Shown one piece after another: positions 1 through 8,073 of a stretch of 64,000 nucleotides of DNA. Source of the stretch: Halorussus salinus. Lineage in GTDB: Archaea > Halobacteriota > Halobacteria > Halobacteriales > Haladaptataceae. The notes under the pieces are model-generated. The model was not told the DNA's origin. It saw only the letters and a list, made by a program, of their open reading frames with translations, and did no database searches. Within the stretch, counting starts at the first letter, position 1. The number at the start of each line of letters is the position of its first letter. The position numbers and the translations under genes are program-made. The stretch is from positions 186,001 to 250,000 of the forward strand of contig NZ_SBIS02000008.1 of NCBI RefSeq assembly GCF_004765815.2. The letters run 5' to 3'.

Positions 1-1139
1 CTCCGGACCGCACCGAAGGGGAGCGCACGGTCGGCGTCCCTGTCGGCGCTCCGGGAGTCGAGTCCGGCCACGCGGTCGAGCGAGCGAGCGTCGAGACCGC
101 CCGAGGAGGCCGCGCGTTCGGCCACCTCGACCACGACTTCGGTGAGGTTCACCTTGTCGTCGAGGTACTCCTCGCGGAGGGTCCGCCAGCGTTCGGCGGC
201 CGTCTCGTCGCTCAGGATGTCGGTCGCGGCGTCCAGAACCGCGTCGAACTCCTTGAGGTTGTAGACCAGCCCCGCGCGTTCGAGGGCCACGAAGTTGCCC
301 ATGTCGTCGTCGCCGACGAAGGAGTTCGACCGAATCGCTGGCGTCCCGAGCAGGGCGGCCTCCGTCACCATCGTCTGGGTGTCCGCCACGAGGAGCGACG
401 CCTCCGCGAGCGCGTCGTGCAGGAGCGCGGGGTGGAGGTCGAACGGTCTGGCGGGCGTCTCCTCGGTGTCCAACTCGCCGCCCTCGTCGGAGACGAAGAC
501 GGTCGCTCGCTCGGCCAGCCGCTCGATTAGCTCCCGGCGCTTCGCGGGCGTGAAGCCCGCTTGCCCCACGTCGTGGTGCGAGCCGAACGCGTTCAGGCGG
601 ACGATGGCGAACTCCTCGTCCGGGCCGACGCCGAGTTCGTCTCGGATGTCGCTCTGGCGCTGGTACTCGTCGGGGTGGAGGTAGGCACACTCCTTGAACC
701 CGCGGAACTCGTAGTGGCTCTCGCCGAGGTCCTTCTCGAACGTGTGGGGCGTCAGCACGGCGTCGGCGAGGGGGACCGCGACGGCGTGGTCGAGGTCGGT
801 GGTCTCCGAATCGTCCACGAGGACGACCGGCGCGCGGGCGACGGTGCCCGCGAGCGCGGCGAACGACCCGCGGCCGAAGACGCAGTCGGGGTCGAACCGC
901 CGGGTCTCCAAGACGATTCTGGCGGCGTGCTTGGGTAGTTCCGAGGCCAGCGAGAACTTGTCGGTGCCGACTCGCCCGTAGGACTCGTAGGGAACGTCGT
1001 AGTGGTCGAGGAGCGCCACGGTGCAACCGTAGTCCCGCGCGAGGACTAGCGCGTCGTGACCTCGCTCCCGGAGCGTCGTGACTGCGCGCCTGTACTGGTG
1101 GACCTGCGCCGGTGTGTTCGTGAAGAACAGATACTTCAT
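1..1139 (-). CDS. DUF354-family (UDP-GlcNAc epimerase-like) protein, 3' part missing
   Basis: Reads from an ATG at 1139 down to the window edge with no stop, so the C-terminus is missing; about 379 codons are visible. The N-terminus MKYLFFTNTPAQVHQYRRAV and the following ARDYGCTVALLDHYDVPYESYG are characteristic of the archaeal DUF354 family, which has a UDP-N-acetylglucosamine 2-epimerase/glycosyltransferase-B fold. Later segments (FGRGSFAALAG, VLVDDSE, VVADTQTMVTEAALLGTPAIR) fit the two Rossmann halves of that fold. The family usually sits with surface-glycan genes, and the right end of this window is such a region, but here the neighbour is a PadR regulator. Substrate is unknown. Family assignment is from memory of the motif pattern. 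Confidence 0.8.
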   Translation of the reverse strand, partial: MKYLFFTNTPAQVHQYRRAVTTLRERGHDALVLARDYGCTVALLDHYDVPYESYGRVGTDKFSLASELPKHAARIVLETRRFDPDCVFGRGSFAALAGTVARAPVVLVDDSETTDLDHAVAVPLADAVLTPHTFEKDLGESHYEFRGFKECAYLHPDEYQRQSDIRDELGVGPDEEFAIVRLNAFGSHHDVGQAGFTPAKRRELIERLAERATVFVSDEGGELDTEETPARPFDLHPALLHDALAEASLLVADTQTMVTEAALLGTPAIRSNSFVGDDDMGNFVALERAGLVYNLKEFDAVLDAATDILSDETAAERWRTLREEYLDDKVNLTEVVVEVAERAASSGGLDARSLDRVAGLDSRSADRDADRALPFGAVR

Positions 1140-1358
1140 GGTGGTGTCTCCGCCGGACCGGACTCCGGCAGTCGTACCGACTCGTAGCCGCGGGACGGCC
1201 ATTGTTATACGGTGCCTGAAACGTTGGACGACGGCTACACCCCGACGAGAACGCCGAAATCGTCCGTGCGGATTACTATCATACTAGCTGACAGCTTCGT
1301 AAGATACCACCCAAAGTTGAGGGTTTGGGGCAAAATACTGAATTAAGCGGCCACCAAG

Positions 1359-1367
1359 CTTATAATT
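1359..1367 (+). promoter_or_regulatory. TATA-like box for the PadR gene
   Basis: An AT-rich CTTATAATT lies about 32 bases before the ATG at 1396 in otherwise GC-rich DNA, giving an expected transcription start about 6 bases before the ATG. The 256-base gap (1140-1395) between the divergent DUF354 and PadR genes holds no other signal I can name. Confidence 0.5.
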
Positions 1368-1395
1368 ACAGGGGAACTATCGGCTATCGTAACTC

Positions 1396-1689
1396 ATGCA
1401 CGACCTGACTGGTTTCCAGCGGGACCTGTTGTACGTCATCGCGGGGAAAGACGAACCGCACGGCCTCGCCATCAAGGAAGAACTCGAATCGTACTACGAG
1501 AAAGAGATTCACCACGGCCGTCTGTACCCGAACCTCGACACGCTCGTGGACAAAGGTCTCGTGGACAAAGGTCAGCGCGACCGGCGCACCAACTACTACG
1601 CGCTCACCGACCGCGGGAGCCGCGAAATCGAGGCCCGCCGCGAGTGGGAGACCGAACACCTCGGCGAGAAGTCCTCCGTCACCGCGTAA
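1396..1689 (+). CDS. PadR-family transcriptional regulator
   Basis: A 97-residue protein that is almost entirely one winged-helix domain. The segment GFQRDLLYVIAGKDEPHGLAIKEELESYY followed by HHGRLYPNLDTLVDKGLVDKG is the PadR pattern: recognition helix with the HGRLYPNL signature, then the wing with NYYALTDRG. PadR proteins bind operator DNA as dimers and usually repress. The conserved long C-terminal dimerisation helix of larger PadR proteins is absent, as in the short PadR-s2 type common in haloarchaea. It is divergent from the DUF354 gene, but nothing shows which promoter it controls. Confidence 0.85.
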   Translation: MHDLTGFQRDLLYVIAGKDEPHGLAIKEELESYYEKEIHHGRLYPNLDTLVDKGLVDKGQRDRRTNYYALTDRGSREIEARREWETEHLGEKSSVTA

Positions 1690-1805
1690 CCCCATCTCCC
1701 GACCCGACTCCCGATTCGCCCTTCACGCAGTCTCTATCTCGAACTCCTCGAAAGTCCGCTCGATAGTCCGGTACTCCTTCTCGTCGGCCGCCCGGCCCGA
1801 GCGCG

Positions 1806-3128
1806 TCACTCGGTCCGGACGACGACGGTGTCGGCCGCCGCGTCGCCGAGTCGCTGTGCGCGGTCGGTCGCCAGCATCACGACGAACCCGAGCGCGTAGC
1901 AGACGAGGAGGTCCAGCGGCCGGAGCAGGTTCCGCACGAGGACCGCGCGCCGGGAGACCGGCGACCCGTCGCCCGCGACGACGACCAACCCGAGCAACCA
2001 CTTGCCGGGCGTGCGACCGAGCGTCGCCTCGAAGACGAGGTAGTACAGCGGCGGAGCGACGACCAACCCGACGACGACCGAGGCGGTGATGGCCGAGTCG
2101 CCGACCGCGAGAAAGCCCGCGCCGCCGACGACCACCGCCCCGACGACGCCGAACGCCAATCCGCCGACGACGCTCGCGACGGCCGCGCCGCCGAGGTCCA
2201 CGATGGCGGCGACTATCCGCCTGCCGAACACCGCCGTCTCGGTGCCCCGTGCCGGTTCGGGGCGGCGGAGTCCGAACGCGGTGGTCAGCCACCCGAGCGG
2301 GGACGACCCCCCGAACTCCTCGGGGTCCGGGTCGTCGGTTACGTCGTCCGAGCGTCTGAGCCACCGGGAGACGTGGACTCGGGAGACGGCGAGGTCGGCG
2401 TCCGCCGCGAGACCGGCGAGGCCCGCGACGTGGGCTTTCCCCGTGACGAGGCAGGCCCGGTCGTACCCTTCTCGGCCGGAGATAGTCGAGATGCGCTCTA
2501 GCATGTGCGAATTCCGGTACTCGTTGAGGAGGCCCGCCGACGCCGCGTAGAAGACCAGTACCCCGGCGACGGGAAAGATGGAGACGAGACCGTTCGCCGC
2601 CGCGAGGGCGAACGGCCCCACCGTCGCGGGAATCGCGGCGACGAGCCAGAGGCGGCGGTCGAGCCACTTGGTCAGAAGCGTCGCACCGACCGAGAAGACG
2701 AGGAGACCCGCCAACGCCGCGAAGGCGGTCCCGAAGGCGTACGCCAGCGCCGCGAGCGCGGCCCAGTTGGCCAGTATCCAGCGCGGTCCCGCCCGACTCA
2801 TGTAGAGAACCGGGTGGTCGTCCACTTCGTGAACCGGGAGGCCCCGGTCGGCGGCGACCCGGCGGACGGCGATGGCTTCGGCCTCGTCGTACTCCCGGTG
2901 CAGGAGAACGTACAGCGGTACGAACGCGACGAGCTGGACGAACATCCCGAGGAGGAACGTCGGCGTGCGGGCGGCCACGCGGCCGAACGTCCGGAGCGTT
3001 ATCTCGGTCTCGGGTCGTTCGATGAACAGCGCGTCGGCGTCGGCGGCGAACTCGTCCAACTCCGCCCGGACCTTCGCCGGACGGTCGGCGTGGATGACGC
3101 CGAAGAGGCTGAGCGACGGGGATGGCAT
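1806..3128 (-). CDS. Multi-pass membrane protein with C-terminal RDD domain and TraB-like N-terminus
   Basis: 440 residues. Residues 1-45 (SLFGVIHADRPAKVRAELDEFAADADALFIERPE) resemble the opening of TraB/PrgY/GumN-type proteins, which start with a short strand ending in an H and an acidic residue. Residues about 50-210 hold several hydrophobic segments. Residues about 300-435 form an RDD domain: an early arginine-containing helix (GRRIVAAIVDLGG), then TLGRTPGKWLLGL and a last helix before RAQRLGD. RDD domains are small integral-membrane modules, some linked to ion transport. I infer a membrane-bound TraB-like/RDD fusion; the function is not known. It is followed closely by the aldo/keto reductase on the same strand side. 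Confidence 0.65.
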   Translation of the reverse strand: MPSPSLSLFGVIHADRPAKVRAELDEFAADADALFIERPETEITLRTFGRVAARTPTFLLGMFVQLVAFVPLYVLLHREYDEAEAIAVRRVAADRGLPVHEVDDHPVLYMSRAGPRWILANWAALAALAYAFGTAFAALAGLLVFSVGATLLTKWLDRRLWLVAAIPATVGPFALAAANGLVSIFPVAGVLVFYAASAGLLNEYRNSHMLERISTISGREGYDRACLVTGKAHVAGLAGLAADADLAVSRVHVSRWLRRSDDVTDDPDPEEFGGSSPLGWLTTAFGLRRPEPARGTETAVFGRRIVAAIVDLGGAAVASVVGGLAFGVVGAVVVGGAGFLAVGDSAITASVVVGLVVAPPLYYLVFEATLGRTPGKWLLGLVVVAGDGSPVSRRAVLVRNLLRPLDLLVCYALGFVVMLATDRAQRLGDAAADTVVVRTE

Positions 3129-3205
3129 TCGACCGGGACTGTCAGTGCGACGACCGAAAACCTATCGACTCCGCGGTGAGGGCGGTCGGACTCAACCGCC
3201 AGCCG

Positions 3206-4024
3206 TCAGACCCCGAACCGACCGCGGAGGAACGACGCGCCGGTCCGGAGCCGAGAGGGGCGCTCGATTCGGACCATCTCCTCGTCGGTCAACTCGAAGT
3301 CGAACACTTCCAGATTCTCCCGGAGGTGGCGTTCGCTGGTGGACTTGGGGATGGCGACGACGCCCTCCTGCTGGACGACCCACCGGAGCGCGATTTGGGC
3401 GGGCGACTTGCCGTAGACCACGCCGAGTTCCCGAAGCACGTCGTCGTGGAGGACGCCGCCGTGGGCCAGCGGACTGTAGGCGGTCACCAGCACGTCGTGA
3501 GCGCGGCAGTACGCCCGGAGGTCGCGCTGTGGCTGGTAGGGGTGAAACTGCACTTGGTCGGTGAAGATGGGCGCGTCGGCGGCCGCCTGCGCGGTCCGCA
3601 ACTGCTCGACGGAGAAGTTGCTCACCCCGATGTGCCGGGCGAACCCGGCGTCGATGCAGTCCTCCAACCCGGCCATCACCTCGGCGGTGGACGCGAGGGG
3701 ATTCGGCCAGTGGATGAGGAGCAAATCGACCTGCTCGACGCCCAACTGCGCCAGACTCGACGCCGCGGAGCGCCGGATGGCGTCCCTGTCGAGGTGGCCG
3801 GGCCAGATCTTCGTCGTCAGGAACACCTCCTCGCGCTCGACCGACGACTCGGCGATGGCCCGCCCGACCTGTCGCTCGTTGTCGTACGCTTGGGCGGTAT
3901 CGACGTGGCGGTAGCCCAGTTCCAGCGCGGTCTCGACGGTCCGGCGACAGGTCTCGCCCTGTAGCCGCCACGTTCCGAGGCCGATTTTGGGGACCTCCTC
4001 GTCCCCGACGGTTTCGTACTCCAT
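3206..4024 (-). CDS. Aldo/keto reductase
   Basis: 272 residues from MEYETVGDEEVP. Classic AKR barrel: the catalytic tetrad is visible as D42 (HVDTAQAY), Y47, K72 (LTTKIW) and H105 (LLIHWPN), followed by GVSNF and the NADPH-binding IPKSTSERHLREN near the C-terminus. It reduces carbonyl substrates with NAD(P)H in the cytoplasm; the substrate cannot be read from sequence. The start is ambiguous: an in-frame ATG at 4051 would add nine residues (MPVPTLSGG). I prefer 4024 because AKR sequences normally begin right at this point. No convincing TATA box precedes either start. Confidence 0.9.
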   Translation of the reverse strand: MEYETVGDEEVPKIGLGTWRLQGETCRRTVETALELGYRHVDTAQAYDNERQVGRAIAESSVEREEVFLTTKIWPGHLDRDAIRRSAASSLAQLGVEQVDLLLIHWPNPLASTAEVMAGLEDCIDAGFARHIGVSNFSVEQLRTAQAAADAPIFTDQVQFHPYQPQRDLRAYCRAHDVLVTAYSPLAHGGVLHDDVLRELGVVYGKSPAQIALRWVVQQEGVVAIPKSTSERHLRENLEVFDFELTDEEMVRIERPSRLRTGASFLRGRFGV

Positions 4025-4051
4025 GCCTCCCGAGAGGGTGGGCACGGGCAT

Positions 4052-4515
4052 AGAGGTGTGGGCGATTCGGGTCGGCGGGACTCGGTGTAGCAGGATTCGG
4101 AATGGTGGGACACGGAATAGCGGGATAATCTCGGGTTCCCCCACTGTGGTCGGCGCGTGCAGGCGCGGCCCGGAGTGGCCGCGCCTTCTCGCGCGAGGGC
4201 TGAGTAGCGCACGTCGGAGCGAAGCGGAGACGAGCAACGCAAGCGGTTGGGGAGGCGTGAGGTTCGCCGTAGCAGTGCTGTTGCGGTTCGAGAGGTGTCG
4301 GCGATAGCCAGCGTTGTGGTCGCAGTGCGGTCGAGGGTAGCGGTGCGGTCGCCGTACGGTGACTCCTCGGCGTCGGCATCGGCTCGCCGTCCGGTCGCGG
4401 TGCCGTGCGGTCGCAATCCTGTGCCGTTATTAGATAAAAAAGACATAGCAACGTCAAAGAAATCTACAGTTATGCTAAAGATTGATAGAAACACGTCAAA
4501 AGCGCGTCGAACCGC
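4052..4515. other. Noncoding gap with repeat element R1 and GC-rich quasi-repeats
   Basis: No gene supported. The left part (about 4060-4135) has degenerate repeats of ggattcgg/ggtgggac type. The centre is element R1, described separately. The right part (4318-4420) repeats GTGCGGTCG several times, then turns AT-rich (4430-4500) just before the end of the metallo-beta-lactamase gene, where a T-rich stretch on the minus strand could serve as terminator for that gene. Confidence 0.5.
4152..4306 (+). repeat. Intergenic hairpin element R1 (second copy at 36475-36630)
   Basis: Shares a long alignable pattern with 36475-36630: GGCGCGTGC, a ten-base-pair hairpin (4161-4170 with 4177-4186, six-base loop), GAGGG, GGAGCGAAGCG at 4216, and CGGTTGGGGAGG at 4244-4255. 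The two copies differ at two stem positions and both differences are compensated on the opposite arm, so pairing is conserved while sequence is not. No open frame is shared. I infer a mobile or RNA-encoding intergenic repeat; the class is not known to me by name. Confidence 0.7.
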
Positions 4516-6366
4516 TCACTCGTCGTCGGAGAGAACCACCGTCACTTCGTCGCCGTGGTCCAAGTCGGCGTCGTCCAGCAGTCTGAGGAGGGTCACGTCC
4601 TCGCCGCCGTCCACGACGCGGGCGCGGACCGACTCGCCGGTCTCGTCCGAGGAGAGCGCGTCGAGGCGGCCGAGGACCGCCCGGCGGAATCGTTCGCTAT
4701 CCTGCACCGCGTCGTGGTCGGCCGCCACCGACTCGCCGAGGAGGGACCCGTCGCCGCCGGTCTCCTCGCCGCTGGTCTCCTCGCCGCCGGTGGCGGCGTC
4801 GGCTCCGGTCCCGGACTCGGCCGCCGCGTCACTCCCGGCGCGGGCCGCCGCTCCGGTCTCGGATTCGGTCGCCGCGTGGGTCCCGGACTCGTCGCCGGTC
4901 GCACGCTCCGCCGCGGTCGCACCGTCCGCCGAGGAGGCCGCGACCGCGGTTCCGTCGGGCGAGTTCGCGCCGTCGGCGGTCGCCGACGGGGCGGTGGCCT
5001 CGCTCGCGCCGAACCGGTCGTCGAGGCGTTCGACGCCGACGCCCTCCGCTTGGAGGTCCGGGTCGTCGGCACGGACGATTTCGGGGAGTTGCCGCTCGCC
5101 GTCCGCGACGAGGTCGCCCAAGCGGGCACCGTTGGTCTGCCAGTCCTGCGCGCGGATGGACTGGACCGCGGTGTCGCTCAACCACGGCGGCGGCGACCAG
5201 CGGCCGTTCTCGTAGAGGGTCTGCTCGCGGTCGTCGTCGCTGGCCCAGACGAACCGCTCGTCGTAGCGCCCCCGGAAGTTCCGGAGCGCGCGCCGCGGCC
5301 CGTGGCCCGCGACGACGTGGATGGGGTTCAGCGCCGACACCACGTCGTCGATGACTGACATCGAGGGGTGGTTGACGATTTCGTAGTCGTAGACGGTGCA
5401 GGAGGCGGTCTCGACGGGGTTGGTCGCGCCCGCCGTCAACTGGACGAGCGTGGCCGACGAGTCGTCCTCGATGGTTTTGAACAGGCGACGCGCGCTCCCT
5501 TCGGTCGGGACCTCCGGTCCGGCGAAGGTGACGGTGCCGCGTTCGAGGAGTTCGTCGGGCGACTCGAAGACCGGGACCGCCTCGACGTTCGGCACGTCGT
5601 AGCCGAAGTCGGCGTAGAGTTTCGCGGCCTGCCCGGCCAGCGTCACCGGGACCGACTCGCCGACCTCCTCGCCGAGGTAGCCGAGCAGGTAGGCGTAGTG
5701 GACCGCGGTGAGCGCGCTGGCGGTGACGACGGTGCGGGACCCGGCCTGCGAGCGTTCGAAGAGCGTGAACAGCGAGTCGGTCAGGGTCTCCTCGAAGTCG
5801 TCGGTCGTGGAGACGTTGACGAACAGCGCGTCGATATCGACGGGGAGGTCCGACTGGAAGCCGCGATAGCCCGCCGCGCGGCGCATCGTGAAGTCGCCGG
5901 TGAACAGGAGGTGGTTGGCCCGCGACCCGTCGTGGAACCGGACGACGAATCCGGCCGCGCCGGGCGTGTGACCCGCCGGAACCGGCGCGACTTCCACTTC
6001 GGGGACGATGGTCTCCCAGTCGTCGAGCGGTTCGATGGCGTCGGCGACCGAATCGGTCGCGCCGATTTCGTAGTTCTTCTCGCCTTCGGTCAGTACGTTT
6101 TCGAGGACGTTCGCGGTCGCTTCGGCGGTGTAAACCGGCGCGCCGTCCCGGAGCGAATCGGCCAGCGAGGCGTAGTGGTCGAGGTGAGCGTGAGTCAACA
6201 GGACCGCCGCGAGATACTCGTCGTCCGCCAGAAGCGAGTCCAGATCGACGCCGACGCCGGAGTCCACGAGGAGACAGGGCGTCCGGTCGAGCGTCGCGTC
6301 CGTAAAGCGAAGGAGATACGAACCGCCGCCGGTCGCGGGGTTCGCGTGCTGATAACTGAGGTTCAT
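4516..6366 (-). CDS. Metallo-beta-lactamase fold hydrolase with disordered acidic tail
   Basis: 616 residues. The metal-binding motif HAHLDH is at 59-64, the next ligands H133 (AGHTPGAAG) and D158 (FTGDFTM) follow in order, and GHGPRRAL lies later, so the dinuclear zinc site is complete. The middle part (about 200-300, VVTASALTAVHYAYLLGYL and VTLAGQAAKLYADFGYDVP) resembles the beta-CASP insertion of RNase J/CPSF-type nucleases, so RNA or DNA processing is possible. Residues about 455-545 are an Ala/Thr/Glu/Ser-rich low-complexity linker, typical of intrinsically disordered halophile regions, followed by a short structured C-terminus (RRAVLGRLDAL). Substrate not determinable. Confidence 0.8.
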   Translation of the reverse strand: MNLSYQHANPATGGGSYLLRFTDATLDRTPCLLVDSGVGVDLDSLLADDEYLAAVLLTHAHLDHYASLADSLRDGAPVYTAEATANVLENVLTEGEKNYEIGATDSVADAIEPLDDWETIVPEVEVAPVPAGHTPGAAGFVVRFHDGSRANHLLFTGDFTMRRAAGYRGFQSDLPVDIDALFVNVSTTDDFEETLTDSLFTLFERSQAGSRTVVTASALTAVHYAYLLGYLGEEVGESVPVTLAGQAAKLYADFGYDVPNVEAVPVFESPDELLERGTVTFAGPEVPTEGSARRLFKTIEDDSSATLVQLTAGATNPVETASCTVYDYEIVNHPSMSVIDDVVSALNPIHVVAGHGPRRALRNFRGRYDERFVWASDDDREQTLYENGRWSPPPWLSDTAVQSIRAQDWQTNGARLGDLVADGERQLPEIVRADDPDLQAEGVGVERLDDRFGASEATAPSATADGANSPDGTAVAASSADGATAAERATGDESGTHAATESETGAAARAGSDAAAESGTGADAATGGEETSGEETGGDGSLLGESVAADHDAVQDSERFRRAVLGRLDALSSDETGESVRARVVDGGEDVTLLRLLDDADLDHGDEVTVVLSDDE

Positions 6367-6559
6367 CCGTAGTGGCTTCGACCGTCACCCCTCTCTGTTC
6401 CGACACGCATCATGCTGTAGCAATTAACCTCCGGGAACGTAAGTCCTTTTGTTAAACCCTTGGCCAGTAAGGGTGACTTATATATGAAACACGATATTCG
6501 CCGGAACTCGTCGCGCTCCTCTCTCGTCACGCGATTGGCGTCTGACACGTGCCGGACCG

Positions 6560-7384
6560 CTACTGCTCGCGGTCGTACGACGTGACCCGGCCCCACGAAC
6601 TCTTCTTGCCCCACAGCCCCGACCGCATGCACTCCAACTCGACTATCTGGGAGTTGTCCACGAAGAGGTTGACCTCCGGGCCGAAGTTCTTGATGTACCA
6701 CTCGAACACCTCGGGGTCCGCCGCCTCGAACACGCAGTTCTCGACGCCGACCTCGTTGGCTATCTCGAAGGCCACGTCGGTCCGCCACTCGCGGACGCGC
6801 TCGGTGATGCCCTCCGACTCGACCATTATCTTGTAGGCTCCCGCGTCGAGGTGGCGCTCGGCCTCCCGAACCGCGCTCGCGGGGTCGATGGCCTCCTCGC
6901 TCTCTAGCTCCTCGACCGACGAGGCCCCGCCAGCGCCGAACTGGACGTTTATCTCGGGCTTGGGCTTGAGGCCCTTCTCTTGGACCATCTCGGTCAGCGC
7001 CACCAAATCGTCGGTGTCGATGGCGACGAACCCCGACGAAATCTCCACGATGTCGAAGCCCAGATTTCCGGCCTCCTCGACGTACTGCTCGACTTTGTCG
7101 TGGTCCTTGACGAGGACGTTCTCCACGAACCCGCCGGTCGAGACCTGTACGTCGTGGTCGTGACAGATGCCGATTAGCTCCTCGACGGCCTCCTCGGGCA
7201 TCAGCGCGAACGACCCGCCCGAGAACTTGTAGATATCGACGTACTCGCCCATCGTGTCGAGGATGTCTTGTAACTCCCGCGGTCCCATCGGGTCGTAGTA
7301 CGGCCCCCGAATCTCGGTGATGCCCTTCTCCCGCGGTTTCGATTCGCGCTCGTTGACGTGCAGAAAGTCGAATGCTCTGTCCAT
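6560..7384 (-). CDS. comA: Phosphosulfolactate synthase (ComA family)
   Basis: 274 residues, the usual ComA size. Recognisable by TEIRGPYYDPMGPRELQDILD, then DIYKFSGGSFALMPEE, VSTGGFVENVL, and VESEGITERVREWRTD. ComA adds sulfite to phosphoenolpyruvate to give (2R)-phospho-3-sulfolactate, the first step of coenzyme M synthesis in methanogens. Haloarchaea lack methanogenesis, so the product is probably used for another sulfonate; this is inference. No comB or comC neighbour is present here. The ATG at 7384 is preceded by a weak AT-rich stretch (CAGTAAAG) about 38 bases upstream. Confidence 0.8.
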   Translation of the reverse strand: MDRAFDFLHVNERESKPREKGITEIRGPYYDPMGPRELQDILDTMGEYVDIYKFSGGSFALMPEEAVEELIGICHDHDVQVSTGGFVENVLVKDHDKVEQYVEEAGNLGFDIVEISSGFVAIDTDDLVALTEMVQEKGLKPKPEINVQFGAGGASSVEELESEEAIDPASAVREAERHLDAGAYKIMVESEGITERVREWRTDVAFEIANEVGVENCVFEAADPEVFEWYIKNFGPEVNLFVDNSQIVELECMRSGLWGKKSSWGRVTSYDREQ

Positions 7385-7506
7385 CCCAATCTCCCGTCCG
7401 GGGTACGACGAACCCGCACTTTACTGTTGGCCAGCGGGAGAACGGCGGGCGCTCCTCGGCGTCGTTCGCCCCCAGAACCCAACTGCCTCGACTTCCTATT
7501 GGACGT

Positions 7507-7650
7507 ATGACCTACCAAACGACGGTCGGCTGGTCGCTCCTCTCGTCGGGCATCGTCACGCTCATGCTGAAGGTACTGCCGTGGGACTCGCTGTACTGGG
7601 GCCTCCTGTTCATCCTCCTCGGCATCGCGACGCTGTACGTCCGCCAGTAG
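7507..7650 (+). CDS. Small two-helix membrane protein
   Basis: 47 residues starting at an ATG at 7507 (MTYQTTVGWSLLSSGIVTLML). Two hydrophobic segments (about 8-21 and 28-44) are separated by the turn KVLPWDSLYW. Homologous-looking tiny membrane proteins are common in haloarchaeal genomes and are uncharacterised. It lies between the divergent comA gene and the convergent CGCGG-motif gene, so it is a single-gene unit. Function unknown. Confidence 0.6.
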   Translation: MTYQTTVGWSLLSSGIVTLMLKVLPWDSLYWGLLFILLGIATLYVRQ

Positions 7651-7666
7651 GAACCGAGCGAACCCC

Positions 7667-8020
7667 CTACTCCACGTAGACCCGAGTCACGTGGCCGCCA
7701 CAGCCACACTGCTCGACGTACTCCCACGAGAGGTCCGTCCCGGAGAGTTGCCCGCCGAACCCCTCCGAGAGCGCGTCGTAGAGGTACGTCTCAGGGTGGC
7801 CGTGGTCGCCGTGCGTGACGAGGTTGACGTGGTTGCCCTCGGCGGTGTGTTCGACCGCCTGCCGGGCCTGCTCGACCACGAGGTCCCGGCTCTCGGCGTG
7901 GTGAGGCTGTTCGAGATTCGCCGACCACGAGTTGTCGTGAACGCGGTCGGTGATGGGTTCCACGTCGTCGGCGAGGTCCACGTCGTGGTTCCGGTCCTCG
8001 GTGGCGGTGTCACTGCTCAT
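7667..8020 (-). CDS. CGCGG-motif protein, probable rSAM-modified RiPP precursor
   Basis: 117 residues from the ATG at 8020 (MSSDTATEDRNHDVDLADDV). The conserved region runs ITDRVHDNSWSANLEQPHHAE, VNLVTHGDHGHPETYLYDAL and ends with EQCGCGGHVTRVYVE. From memory, this is the haloarchaeal family that NCBI labels CGCGG-family rSAM-modified RiPP protein, in which a Cys/Gly-rich C-terminal motif is thought to be modified by a radical-SAM enzyme. I see no radical-SAM gene in the window, so the maturase, if any, is elsewhere. The high His content near the core is notable. An alternative is a metal-binding protein using the two Cys and several His. Confidence 0.7.
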   Translation of the reverse strand: MSSDTATEDRNHDVDLADDVEPITDRVHDNSWSANLEQPHHAESRDLVVEQARQAVEHTAEGNHVNLVTHGDHGHPETYLYDALSEGFGGQLSGTDLSWEYVEQCGCGGHVTRVYVE

Positions 8021-8073
8021 ACTTCGAACGACGAGTCTCCCGCGAGAAGGAGTTACCCCGAACGTGTTCGGCT

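Noticed and set aside
1723..2667. A 314-codon minus-strand frame
   Set aside because: It overlaps the RDD protein in another frame and has an Arg-rich shadow composition.
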